Positions 1 to 7,460 of a stretch of DNA of 8,642 bases are shown piece by piece. The stretch lies in the NCBI GenBank assembly GCA_012512465.1, contig JAAZED010000106.1, forward strand, positions 1-8,642, read 5' to 3'. This DNA comes from Oxalobacter sp. (GTDB taxonomy: Bacteria > Pseudomonadota > Gammaproteobacteria > Burkholderiales > Burkholderiaceae_D). The position numbers and the translations under genes were made by a program. The notes under the pieces are model-generated. The model did not search any database and had not been told where the DNA came from. It saw only the letters and a list, made by a program, of their open reading frames with translations. Numbering within the stretch: position 1 is the stretch's first letter; every line of letters begins with the position of its first letter.

Positions 1-443
1 TCACAAAAGGCTGTAAACTCCTCGACCGGGCATCCCAGATCAAGCGAACAGTTGGCATCCAGGTCCGGCATGAAAATCCGCTTTTCCGGGCTCAGCATCT
101 TGGCTGTCTCCCCCATAAAGCGCACACCGGCAACAAACAGGGTCTTTGCAGGGTGGTCCCGTCCGAAACGGGCCATCTCCAGTGAGTCGGCAACGCATCC
201 GCCCGTTTCCTCAGCCAGATCCTGGATATCAGGGTCCACATAGTAATGGGCAACCAGCACCGCCTCTTTTTCCTTGAGAAGGCGACGGATTTTTTCTTTC
301 ATCTCCGCTTTTTCCGACTGTGTCGGTTCGGGCGGAACACGCGCCCACGCACAGGCAATGCTGACTGCGCCACTTTCGCGTTGCGGAAGATCATACTCGA
401 CTTCCTTGATATATTCAGCGTCTGTCGGGTTAGGCATATTCAT
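1..443 (-). CDS. nadA: Quinolinate synthase NadA, N-terminal part (runs off the window)
   Basis: NadA is a cytoplasmic [4Fe-4S] enzyme that condenses iminoaspartate (made by NadB) with dihydroxyacetone phosphate to give quinolinate, the precursor of NAD. The window holds the first 147 codons, and the frame is still open at position 1. Translation shows the family landmarks in order: [19 protein letters not shown] near residues 64-82, the DSLEMARF segment, [18 protein letters not shown] near 104-121, and CSLDLGCP near 132-139, whose first Cys corresponds to a cluster ligand in known NadA proteins. The remaining cluster cysteines lie outside the window. I chose ATG at 443-441; an in-frame ATG two codons later and a GTG one codon earlier are alternatives, and an in-frame TGA lies five codons upstream. 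No good Shine-Dalgarno sequence is visible. The gap to the ABC-F gene upstream contains a MITE-like element, so nadA probably has its own promoter in 444-512, though I cannot point to convincing -35/-10 boxes. Confidence 0.93.
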   Translation of the reverse strand, partial: MNMPNPTDAEYIKEVEYDLPQRESGAVSIACAWARVPPEPTQSEKAEMKEKIRRLLKEKEAVLVAHYYVDPDIQDLAEETGGCVADSLEMARFGRDHPAKTLFVAGVRFMGETAKMLSPEKRIFMPDLDANCSLDLGCPVEEFTAFC

Positions 444-512
444 CACAGGCAAAAGTCATTCACGGTTTTACTATCGCATATCCGGCCATTGTTTGCAGCA
501 AATAATCGCAAA

Positions 513-655
513 GGAAACGCTGATTACATGATTTTGGGAGATGAAGTGCAAGGCGCACGGCGCGCAGCAACCAGGACATACCTTAAGACAGGCGACGGTT
601 GCGAGCACCGCGTAATGCAGCAATTCGCTCTCAAAACCTTTTAATCAGCGGTTCC
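513..655. mobile_element. MITE-like element with terminal inverted repeats, 143 bp
   Basis: The left end reads GGAAACGCTGATTA and the reverse complement of the right end reads GGAACCGCTGATTA. The similarity continues inward (ATTTTGGGAG against GGTTTTGAGAG), giving imperfect terminal inverted repeats of about 28 bp. CAAA (or CAAAG if one terminal base is shared) flanks the element at 509-512 and 656-659, consistent with a 4-5 bp target duplication. The interior (about 543-627) is GC-rich and itself roughly palindromic, with GGCGCGCAGCAAC on one side and GTTGCGAGCACCGCG on the other. No transposase fits in this length. The design recalls the Correia elements of Neisseria and similar small non-autonomous elements in other Proteobacteria, but the ends differ from Correia ends. 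It lies between the stop of the ABC-F gene and the start of nadA. Reading frames across it appear to be spurious. Confidence 0.72.
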
Positions 656-686
656 CAAAGAAACCGGCATCACAGGGTTTACGCAA

Positions 687-2285
687 CTATTCAATCCCCT
701 GGCTGGCCAGATACTCTTCATAGGTGCCTTTAAAGTCAATCACCTGCCCGTCTTTCACCTCAAGAATGCGGGTAGCTAAAGACGAAACAAATTCACGGTC
801 ATGCGAAACAAAAATCAATGTGCCAGCATATCGATCCAGTGCGATGTTCAATGATTCGATGGATTCCATATCCATGTGGTTGGTCGGCTCATCAAGCAGC
901 ATCACGTTGTGGCGCCCCAGCATCAGTTTGCCATACATCATTCTACCCTTTTCACCGCCTGAGAGCACCTTCACCGGCTTTCTCACCTCATCACCACTGA
1001 AAAGCAGCCGGCCTAAAATGGAACGGACAGCCTGGTCGTCATCTCCTTCTTTTGTCCATCGCCCCATCCACTCGGTAAGATTCAACCCGCTTTCAAATTC
1101 ATCTGACGGGTCCTGCGGCATATAGCCGATATCAGCATGCTCAGCCCACTTGACAGTACCACTGTGGGCGGCCATATCACATACCGTACTGCCGATAGCG
1201 CGCAGCAACGTCGTTTTACCGGCACCATTGGCACCGATGATGGCGACTTTTTCTCCCGCTTCAATCATGATGTTGAAATTCGTGAAAATGGCCCGGTCAT
1301 AGGCATGGGACAGGCCTTGTGCCTCAACAGCCAGACGATGCAGCTTCTTGCTGCCGTCAAAGCGGATATAGGGATGTGAACGGCTGGATGGCACCACATC
1401 TTCCACCTTGATCTTTTCAATCTGGCGGGCACGTGATGTCGCCTGTCTGGCTTTGGATTTGTTGGCAGAAAAACGCCTGACAAATTCCTGCAGTTCGGCT
1501 ATGCGCTCCTTCGCCTTGGTATTGGCCGCCTGGATCTGGGCCTGTGCCTGGGCAGACGCCATCATATAGTCGTCATAATTGCCCGGATAGACTTTCAGCG
1601 TGCCGTAATCCATATCGGCAATATGCGTGCATACCTGGTTTAAGAAGTGACGGTCATGCGAAATAATGATCATGGTTGAGTCACGCTCATTCAGCGTATT
1701 TTCCAGCCAGCGGATCGTGTGAATATCAAGATTGTTGGTTGGCTCGTCTAAAAGCAGGATGTCAGGATTGGAAAAAAGCGCCTGTGCCAGAAGAACACGC
1801 AGCTTCCACCCCGGCGCTACCGCACTCATGGGGCCTTCATGCAAATCAATCCCGATACCGACACCCATCAGCAACTCACCGGCACGCGCCTCTGCGGTAT
1901 AGCCATCATATTCGGCAAACTTTGCTTCAAGGTCTGCCGCCTTCATATAATCCTCATCGGTTGCATCCGGATTGGCATAGATCGCATCGCGTTCTTCTTT
2001 AGCCTGCCACATTTCGGTATGCCCCATCATCACGACATCCAGAACGCGCATTTCCTCATAGGCAAACTGATCCTGGCGCAACTTGCCCAGCCGTTCATTG
2101 GAATCCAGCATTACCGTCCCGGACGAAGGTTCCAGATCTCCGCCGAGAATACGCATGAAGGTGGATTTTCCACTGCCATTTGCCCCGATCAGGCCATAGC
2201 GGTTCCCCTCTCCAAATTTCATGGAAATATTTTCAAAAAGCGGCTTGGCGCCAAACTGCATCGTAATATTGGCTGTAGACAGCAC
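687..2285 (-). CDS. ybiT: ABC-F family ATPase, YbiT type
   Basis: This is a soluble protein with two ATPase domains and no membrane segments. ABC-F proteins bind ribosomes at or near the E site and influence elongation or relieve stalling; the exact role of YbiT is less settled. Domain order by residue: Walker [10 protein letters not shown] at 34-42; Walker B ILLLDE at 176-181 followed by PTNNLD; the interdomain linker rich in Lys, Arg, Ala and Gln at about 235-315, including the [17 protein letters not shown] stretch typical of YbiT; second Walker [10 protein letters not shown] at 351-359; LSGGE signature at 441-445; second Walker B at 461-466. The first domain has VAPGWKLR where a signature LSGGQ would be, which is also what E. 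coli YbiT has. At 532 residues it matches the family length (about 530). I chose the GTG at 2285-2283 because GGAGG lies six bases upstream; the longer frame from 2330 adds 15 residues with no homology. It is a lone gene between an IS remnant and a MITE. Confidence 0.93.
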   Translation of the reverse strand: MLSTANITMQFGAKPLFENISMKFGEGNRYGLIGANGSGKSTFMRILGGDLEPSSGTVMLDSNERLGKLRQDQFAYEEMRVLDVVMMGHTEMWQAKEERDAIYANPDATDEDYMKAADLEAKFAEYDGYTAEARAGELLMGVGIGIDLHEGPMSAVAPGWKLRVLLAQALFSNPDILLLDEPTNNLDIHTIRWLENTLNERDSTMIIISHDRHFLNQVCTHIADMDYGTLKVYPGNYDDYMMASAQAQAQIQAANTKAKERIAELQEFVRRFSANKSKARQATSRARQIEKIKVEDVVPSSRSHPYIRFDGSKKLHRLAVEAQGLSHAYDRAIFTNFNIMIEAGEKVAIIGANGAGKTTLLRAIGSTVCDMAAHSGTVKWAEHADIGYMPQDPSDEFESGLNLTEWMGRWTKEGDDDQAVRSILGRLLFSGDEVRKPVKVLSGGEKGRMMYGKLMLGRHNVMLLDEPTNHMDMESIESLNIALDRYAGTLIFVSHDREFVSSLATRILEVKDGQVIDFKGTYEEYLASQGIE

Positions 2286-2383
2286 CGTACTCCTCCAATG
2301 GGTAAAACATAAAACCGCCCATTGTATCAAAGCCCCCGGAGCATTTCATCCGTATATAGAGAAAAAAGCAGTAAAATCCGGCA
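2286..2383. other. Leader of the ABC-F gene
   Basis: About 100 bp between the ABC-F start and the IS end. It holds the Shine-Dalgarno sequence at 2290-2296. A weak TACAAT (minus strand, 2326-2321) could be a -10 box, but the bases at the right distance upstream (ATGAAA) are a poor -35, so no promoter is called. The open frame across it extending to 2430 overlaps the ABC-F start in another frame and shows no recognisable family. Confidence 0.4.
2290..2296 (-). promoter_or_regulatory. Ribosome binding site of the ABC-F gene (fixes a GTG start)
   Basis: On the minus strand this reads GGAGGAG; its GGAGG core ends six bases before GTG 2285-2283. The upstream ATG at 2330 lacks such a site, so this decides the start codon. 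Confidence 0.8.
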
Positions 2384-2672
2384 TGTACTGACCGGTTTGT
2401 ATGAAAAGAGGGAAAAGAAAAAGTCGGCATCCATGAAGTGAACGCTTAATATCGGATATTTCCTGCGGTTATTGAAATGGCCTGAGTACGGTATTGCACA
2501 GGACTCAGGCCGTTTAAATTCAGTTTTATCCGTTCATTGTTGCAGTAATGGATATACGCATTTATTGCGGATTTCAGTTGTTGTATATCAGTAAAATCCG
2601 AAGAGCAGCAGCCTTCAGATTTCAGTATGCCAAAGAAACTTTCCATTACTGCATTAACCAGAAAAAAGCTTC
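2384..2672 (-). mobile_element. IS3-family insertion sequence remnant, right end only
   Basis: The fragment contains the last part of an IS3-family (IS150-like) OrfB transposase followed by about 60 bp of non-coding tail ending in TGTACTGACC on the plus strand at 2384-2393. That is the kind of terminal TGTACTG sequence seen at ends of IS150-type elements. The other end and everything upstream of the final 70 or so transposase residues are missing. Recognisable transposase similarity starts at about 2655, only some 17 bases after the ldcA stop codon, so a deletion or recombination has joined ldcA directly to the IS tail. The exact left junction within 2656-2672 cannot be fixed by eye. Confidence 0.75.
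2446..2655 (-). pseudogene. IS3-family transposase OrfB, C-terminal fragment
   Basis: The readable piece includes NAVMESFFGILKSE, which matches the segment holding the last acidic residue of the DDE integrase core in IS3-family OrfB proteins (usually DNAxxESFF), followed by INAYIHYCNNERIKLNLNG and LSPVQYRTQ, the standard end of these proteins. The first two catalytic Asp residues and the whole N-terminal half are absent, so it cannot be active. The stop is TAA at 2448-2446. An internal ATG at 2646 could give a 66-residue open frame, but nothing suggests that it is expressed. Its DNA includes a perfect 9-bp inverted repeat (2479-2487 and 2503-2511). Confidence 0.85.
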
Positions 2673-3599
2673 CTATCGCTGTTTCAGACTTTCCAGCGTC
2701 GGATAGGCCGCCACTTTCAGCCTGACGGTTCCGCTGTCGGAAACAAGACGGCTGTGGGCGCCGACAGGCAATGTCACCTTGTCACGAATATGTCCGAAAG
2801 GTAGTCCCGTAACAAGAGGAACCGGGATATGGGAACGAATCCAGTCCAGCATGGATTCAAAGTCATACCCGTTATCATATTCTGTCACGGAATACCCGGA
2901 AAAATCCCCGAAAACCAGTGCCTGCTGAGTCGCAATAATACCGGCGTGATAAAGATGCAGAAGCATCCGCTCAACACGGTATGGATGCTCATTGATATCT
3001 TCAATAAAAAGAATGCCGTCTTCAACTCTTGGCATCCACCGGGTGCCAAGCAGCTGTGTAATCATGGTCAGATTACCGCCCCAGAGTGTCCCGACCACAT
3101 CCACTTCGGGATTTTCCTCGGCTTTCCACTCGACAGCATAGTCCGGACCATTCAGGCAATTCCAGAAATGGCTGAGGGTAAATTCACTCTTGTCGTCACG
3201 CGTGAAATCATTACAGATCATGGGGCCGGCAAAACTGATCGCATTGGTTTTTCTCAGAAAAGCCAGCTGAAATGCCGTGAAATCACTGTGTCCCACAAAA
3301 AGCTTACCACTGGACGCATACATATCAAAATCCAGGTGCTGCAACAGGCGTGACATGCCATACCCGCCTCTCAGGGCAATAACGACATCCACATCCGGGT
3401 TGAAAGCCGCTGCCTGTATCTGGCTCAACCGGGCGATATCATTACCGCCAAACCGCTGGGAGCGCTCGGCATGCTGGTAATAATTGTAAACACGGCAATT
3501 CTGCGCCTCCAGCTCCGCGATAGCGCGCTCAACAGCATCATTGTCCGGGGCATACCCTCCCGGCGCAACAATGGCAATACCTGTCGTGTTTTTACGCAT
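2673..3599 (-). CDS. ldcA: Muramoyltetrapeptide (LD-) carboxypeptidase, peptidase S66
   Basis: LdcA is a cytoplasmic serine peptidase that removes the terminal D-Ala from recycled tetrapeptides so that the tripeptide can be reused for peptidoglycan. The 308-residue protein is close to the E. coli length (304). The Ser-Glu-His triad is visible in family context: Ser105 in FVGHSD, Glu200 in LFIED and His270 in FGHIRDK. ALRGGYG (75-81) and LWGGNL (172-177) are further S66 landmarks. I chose ATG at 3599-3597, which gives the conserved opening IAIVAPGGY; the frame continues another 45 codons upstream but that extension overlaps the end of tadA and looks unlike the family. The Shine-Dalgarno is weak (CAGG six bases before ATG). 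The gene follows tadA after 62 bp and is probably the last gene of the queE-queD-tadA-ldcA group. Its stop codon lies within about 20 bp of an IS3 remnant, so any native terminator has probably been lost. Confidence 0.93.
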   Translation of the reverse strand: MRKNTTGIAIVAPGGYAPDNDAVERAIAELEAQNCRVYNYYQHAERSQRFGGNDIARLSQIQAAAFNPDVDVVIALRGGYGMSRLLQHLDFDMYASSGKLFVGHSDFTAFQLAFLRKTNAISFAGPMICNDFTRDDKSEFTLSHFWNCLNGPDYAVEWKAEENPEVDVVGTLWGGNLTMITQLLGTRWMPRVEDGILFIEDINEHPYRVERMLLHLYHAGIIATQQALVFGDFSGYSVTEYDNGYDFESMLDWIRSHIPVPLVTGLPFGHIRDKVTLPVGAHSRLVSDSGTVRLKVAAYPTLESLKQR

Positions 3600-3661
3600 A
3601 AACCTGTTTTTGAACCTGAAACAATATTTCCTGAAATTATATTGCCAAGGGGATTTTGGCC

Positions 3662-4601
<940 letters not shown>

Positions 4602-4624
4602 ATCTTGTTCTATTCTCCCTTCCT

Positions 4625-5260
4625 TTATGGAATCTGCAAATATTTATGTGTCTGCAGACTCAGCTTCCAGCGGGGATGCTTAAGGCATGTCTCAACCGCC
4701 AGTGCCGTATTTTTATCCCGCTCAACCCCATCCATCGGCTGGAGATAAAAATGATCAAATGCCAGATGCTCATAGTCTGCCAGATTTTGGCCGTTTTGCG
4801 GTATGACCAGCTTCAATTCATTCCCGAAGTCCTGAACCAGCGGTACACCTGCCTTGGGGCTCACACATATCCAGTTAACGCCAGCGGGTGCTGCTATCGT
4901 GCCATTTGTCTCAATGGCCACCTCGAACCCACGCGCGTGCATGGCATTGATCAGGGCTTTATCCAGCTGCAAAAGCGGCTCCCCCCCTGTGAAAACCACA
5001 TACTTTGCCGGTACAGTCGGGTCCGGCCATAACGCGGCGATACGATCAGCCAGCATACCGCTGCCGGTATACTTCCCGCCGTTTTCCCCATCCGTTCCGA
5101 CAAATTCCGTATCACAGAAGCGACAGGCGGCCGTCGGGCGGTCCTCATCACGCCCGGACCAGAGATTGCATCCCGAAAAACGGCAGAACACAGCAGGACG
5201 GCCACTTTGGGCACCCTCGCCTTGCAGGGTATAGAAAATTTCCCGAACACTGTACGTCAA
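4625..5260 (-). CDS. queE: 7-carboxy-7-deazaguanine synthase QueE (radical SAM), TTG start
   Basis: QueE is a radical S-adenosylmethionine enzyme that rearranges 6-carboxytetrahydropterin into 7-carboxy-7-deazaguanine, the ring-contraction step of queuosine synthesis. The 211-residue protein has Cys31, Cys46 and Cys49 (CNLWSG, then CRFC), a CX14CX2C cluster motif in place of the usual CX3CX2C of radical SAM enzymes. That variant is known from structural work on Burkholderia multivorans QueE. TLQGEG (11-16) is the conserved substrate-binding opening, and TGGEP (91-95) is the SAM-binding motif. I chose TTG 5260-5258 because GGAAGG sits five bases upstream and the protein then begins LTYSVREIFYTLQGEG as in relatives. 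A GTG at 5308 would add 16 residues without similarity or a good ribosome site. queD follows after 23 bp. The 5' end overlaps an EAL pseudogene frame by 113 bp. Confidence 0.94.
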   Translation of the reverse strand: MTYSVREIFYTLQGEGAQSGRPAVFCRFSGCNLWSGRDEDRPTAACRFCDTEFVGTDGENGGKYTGSGMLADRIAALWPDPTVPAKYVVFTGGEPLLQLDKALINAMHARGFEVAIETNGTIAAPAGVNWICVSPKAGVPLVQDFGNELKLVIPQNGQNLADYEHLAFDHFYLQPMDGVERDKNTALAVETCLKHPRWKLSLQTHKYLQIP

Positions 5261-5265
5261 GCTGG

Positions 5266-5271
5266 CCTTCC
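5266..5271 (-). promoter_or_regulatory. Ribosome binding site of queE (fixes a TTG start)
   Basis: GGAAGG on the minus strand, five bases before TTG 5260-5258. It is the only good site near the queE start and supports the shorter protein over the GTG start at 5308. Confidence 0.65.
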
Positions 5272-5318
5272 GCAGGTTGTTGATTGATCCCGGTTCCCAT
5301 TGTCTCACCTCTTGCGGA

Positions 5319-5348
5319 TTTCGTCATTTTTTCAGGCGAATGACGGAA
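5319..5348 (-). promoter_or_regulatory. Stem-loop ahead of queE, role unknown
   Basis: The arms at 5319-5328 and 5339-5348 pair over ten positions with one G-T wobble. The core CGTCATT/AATGACG is seven perfect pairs around a ten-base loop. It lies about 60 bp upstream of the queE start and just after the end of recognisable EAL coding sequence. There is no U-tract, so it is not a standard terminator, and it lacks the preQ1 riboswitch pattern. It could be an operator, a leader structure or chance. Confidence 0.35.
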
Positions 5349-6183
5349 AAAGGAAAAAGAGGTTATCAGGGCAAGGAGGCTTATCCGGTCCGGCGGATAG
5401 GGGAGAAATTTTTCACATTTTTCGGCGCTCAATGCTTCTGACACCCTGAAACCCTGCACATAATCACAGCCCATCGACATGAGGACATCAAGCTGATCCT
5501 GGCATTCCACCCCTTCTGCAATAACCTGCATACCCAGCTTGTGCGCCATGACCGTCATCGCTTCGCACAGTGTCCTGTCATCCTTGTTATGAACAATATT
5601 GCAGGTGAAGCTGCGATCAATCTTCACATAATCAATATCCAGGCGGGTCAGATAGAAAAAGGAAGAATAACCGGTTCCAAAATCATCCAGAGCAACCGAA
5701 ATGCCCGCATCGCGAAACTTCAACAGCTGATGGACAATACTGTCGTTGACGTCAAGGAGCAGCCCCTCGGTGATTTCAATAATAATGGCCTCAGGAGAAA
5801 GCCCGAGACCATTCAGGCAATCAATCCAGGCATTGATATTTATCCCTTCTTTTTGAACTGAACCGGGGAAATATTCAGCCCCATCCTGAAGTCCGGTATG
5901 AATGTCCGCCACTTCCTGACCTGCCTGGCCGCCTGGAGGAAGACCCAGTCGCTGAACTCCTGGATAATGCCCGTCTCTTCTGCCAGTGGGATAAATTCAG
6001 CAGGATCGATCACACCCCGTGCAGGATGATGCCACCGGATAAGCGTCTCGGCATGATCTATCCTGCCTGAAATCAGGTTGAGTATCAGCTGGTAAACCAC
6101 TTCAAACTGGTTTTTATCCAACGCGCAGCGCATATCACTGATCAGCCAAAGTCGTATAGTTCATATGTAATGCGGCGCACGAT

Positions 6184-6551
6184 GAGCGCTCGGCAAGAAC
6201 GGGTACCCTCTTTTTTGCTGGAGCAATGGCTTCGTGCGCTTCGCAACAGGCTCAGCACACGCTACGATTCCTCGCTATGCCCGACTTTTCAAGGCAGCTT
6301 CGCTGCCATACTGTCTGCAACGCAGAGGCATCTCACACCACGTAGTGGTGTCACTTCTCTTCTATAGTCCGCGATTGCACCGTAGCCGGGACAGGGAGGA
6401 GCGACTGGAGCTTCGCAGACCGCTGTTTGAGCGTAGCGAGTTCCGGCTGCCGTCCCTGTCACGACGAGCTGTCACGGGTACCCCGCCTTTGGCGGGGCAA
6501 GGGGTTGCGGTGCCTTTTTTGGTTAGCTTTTTGTGGCAAGAAAAAGTAACC
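6184..6551. repeat. Hairpin-rich block, probable dispersed intergenic repeat
   Basis: Five perfect stem-loops with three-base loops occur here: TGCG-ctt-CGCA (6235-6245), GGCAGC-ttc-GCTGCC (6293-6307), TCTGC-aac-GCAGA (about 6314-6326), ACACCAC-gta-GTGGTGT (about 6335-6351) and CCCCGCC-ttt-GGCGGGG (6481-6497). A larger pair GACAGGGA/TCCCTGTC (6390-6397 and 6453-6460) brackets TTTGAGCGTAGCGAGTTCC. The right end is a long hairpin at 6521-6551. Stretches like TTTGAGCGnAGCGAGTT and CTTTTTGTGGCAAGAAAAAGT resemble, from memory, multicopy intergenic sequence in many Proteobacteria that is often mis-annotated as short hypothetical proteins. Copy number cannot be seen here, so the repeat status is inferred. 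Confidence 0.5.
6521..6551. repeat. Long hairpin with one bulged base
   Basis: GGTTAGCTTTTT (6521-6532) pairs with AAAAAGTAACC (6541-6551) over 11 positions, leaving one bulged G and an eight-base loop. It directly follows the run of six T at 6515-6520. No gene on the plus strand lies upstream, so a terminator role is not supported; on the minus strand it lies about 100 bp past the Sel1 stop and lacks a following U-tract. Confidence 0.55.
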
Positions 6552-6650
6552 TGCCGTGGGTCAGCCACCCACCTGATGAACCCATCTCGAGGTGCATCTC
6601 ATAGCAAGAACACAACAAGCGAAGGGTAAAAAACACGCTTCGCCGTCGCG

Positions 6651-7460
6651 CTATGGCCGCCCCTGCTGCGGTTGCGCAGCCTCCTCCTTCGCTGCCCTTG
6701 CTGCTTCCCTCTCCGCCTCGTCTGCGGCACGTGCGGCCGCATCCATTTCCTCTTCCTGCTTTCTCATGGTTTCCAGGCGGGCCAGTGCATCCTCATTGCC
6801 CATGGTGGCAGCCTTCCGGTACCACAAAAGCGCTGCCGCCATGCTGGGTCTTACCCCCTTGCCTTCCTCGTACAACGTGCCCACACGGTACGTGGCAGGA
6901 GAATACCCCTTGCCGGATGCCCACATGTAAAGCGTGCGAGCCTGGTAATAGCTCTGCTTCACACCACCATCACCAAACTCGTACAAAAGCCCCAGCGCAT
7001 ACTGCGCCTCGGGTACGCCCTGCCTGGAAGCCTTCAGGTAATAGTCCAGCGCCGCTGCCGGGTCCTTTGCCACGCCCCAGCCTGTCTGAAGACTCGAAGC
7101 CATCTCATGTTCAGCCGGGCCATACCCCTGATCGGCCGATTTCTTGCACCAGACATATGCCTCGCCGGCATCCGGCGCTTTCATGCCCTGCCCGCGCTTG
7201 AACATCAGGCAAAGCTGGTATTGCGCCTCCTGGCGGCCCTCGGAAGCGGCCTTGTGGATATGCGACAGCGCTTCCTCATAATGCCCTTCCTTGTAGAGTT
7301 TCATGCCCGACGCATAGTCATCCACATACTGTCCCTGTGATTGTGACTGGGCAAAAGCACCTGCCATCGCAAGGGGGAAAAGGACTGCTGCAAGCAAAAC
7401 ACCCCTGATACCCATCCTGCTGCTTTTTGACTGGTCTTTACCGGATAGCTGTTGCCTCAT
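6651..7460 (-). CDS. Exported Sel1-repeat protein with charged C-terminal helix
   Basis: A 269-residue protein. Residues 1-37 look like a Sec signal peptide: a basic N-region, a hydrophobic core (GVLLAAVLFPLAMAGA) and a cleavage site after AFA, so the mature protein is probably periplasmic; there is no lipobox Cys. One TPR/Sel1-like helical pair at about 47-75 is followed by four Sel1 repeats of 36-37 residues (76-112, 113-148, 149-185, 186-221), each with the AxxxLGxxYxxGxGV ... A..WYxKAA..G pattern. From about 222 the sequence is Ala/Glu/Arg-rich (MRKQEEEMDAAARAADEAE), likely one long helix or coiled coil. Sel1 repeats form superhelical scaffolds for protein binding; no enzyme motif is present and the partner is unknown. 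ATG 7460-7458 overlaps the stop of the upstream Sel1 gene as ATGA, with AAGGAG ten bases upstream; Met16 is an alternative start with a poorer site. The pair is probably translationally coupled. Confidence 0.85.
   Translation of the reverse strand: MRQQLSGKDQSKSSRMGIRGVLLAAVLFPLAMAGAFAQSQSQGQYVDDYASGMKLYKEGHYEEALSHIHKAASEGRQEAQYQLCLMFKRGQGMKAPDAGEAYVWCKKSADQGYGPAEHEMASSLQTGWGVAKDPAAALDYYLKASRQGVPEAQYALGLLYEFGDGGVKQSYYQARTLYMWASGKGYSPATYRVGTLYEEGKGVRPSMAAALLWYRKAATMGNEDALARLETMRKQEEEMDAAARAADEAEREAARAAKEEAAQPQQGRP

Larger units (their letters stand above)
5148..6133 (-). pseudogene. EAL-domain cyclic-di-GMP phosphodiesterase, frameshifted and truncated
   Basis: EAL domains hydrolyse cyclic-di-GMP to pGpG. 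The first part is in one frame (6133-5840): MRCALDKNQFEVVYQ, ETLIRWHHP (the EAL motif as Glu-Thr-Leu) and LNISPVQFK. The rest is in the next frame (5912-5148): EITEG, DDFGTGYSS, DYVKIDRSF, IAEGVE and DYVQGFRVSEALS. The two join near AAAAAGAAGGG (about 5850-5860), where one extra A in the A5 run would restore a continuous domain. The Glu, Asn, Asp-Asp, Lys, Glu and Gln residues used for metal and catalysis are all present, so decay looks recent. Two more faults: the domain begins at its first helix with no sensor or GGDEF part upstream, and after about 5403 the frame loses EAL similarity and runs about 85 codons, overlapping queE by 113 bp. Sequencing error or programmed slippage could explain the shift but not the truncation. 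Confidence 0.8.
6134..6650. other. Gene-free interval between the Sel1 genes and the EAL pseudogene
   Basis: Just over 500 bp with no gene I can support. Open frames exist on both strands (6234-6629 plus, from a GTG; 6568-6362 minus), but they lack ribosome sites and recognisable families, and they cross hairpins. Most of the interval is taken up by the hairpin-rich block listed separately. The first 50 bases next to the EAL fragment include an ATG at 6164-6162 opening a nine-codon frame that is in phase with the second EAL segment. It may be the remains of the original EAL start, or chance. Confidence 0.5.

Noticed and set aside
1839..2312. 157-codon plus-strand open frame
   Set aside because: Antisense shadow of the ABC-F gene, with no recognisable family.
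2369..2600. 12-bp direct repeat cagtaaaatccg at 2369-2380 and 2589-2600
   Set aside because: A couple of exact 12-bp matches are expected by chance in a window of this size, and one copy is inside transposase coding sequence, so it is not a target duplication.
5261..5308. GTG at 5308 as the start of queE
   Set aside because: It would add 16 residues with no QueE similarity and has no Shine-Dalgarno; TTG at 5260 has GGAAGG five bases upstream.
5261..5420. preQ1 riboswitch ahead of queE
   Set aside because: I looked for the compact hairpin and A-rich tail of preQ1-I on the minus strand and did not find it.
6199..6483. Direct repeat acgggtaccc at 6199-6208 and 6474-6483
   Set aside because: Ten-base matches occur many times by chance at this length; the palindromic core GGGTACCC alone is not evidence of an element end.
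6477..6520. GC hairpin followed by six T on the plus strand as a terminator
   Set aside because: Nothing upstream on the plus strand appears to be transcribed, and the minus-strand reading lacks a U-tract, so a terminator function is unsupported.
6234..6629. 131-codon plus-strand open frame in the gene-free interval
   Set aside because: It starts at GTG without a ribosome site, crosses several perfect hairpins, has no family I recognise, and resembles repeat-derived spurious translations.
6620..6643. GCGAAG/CTTCGC stem just past the second Sel1 stop as its terminator
   Set aside because: The T run lies in the loop rather than after the stem, so it does not fit a Rho-independent terminator.
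6672..7340. 222-codon plus-strand open frame
   Set aside because: It lies antisense within the clear Sel1 gene; a long antisense frame is expected in this GC-rich Ala-coding sequence.
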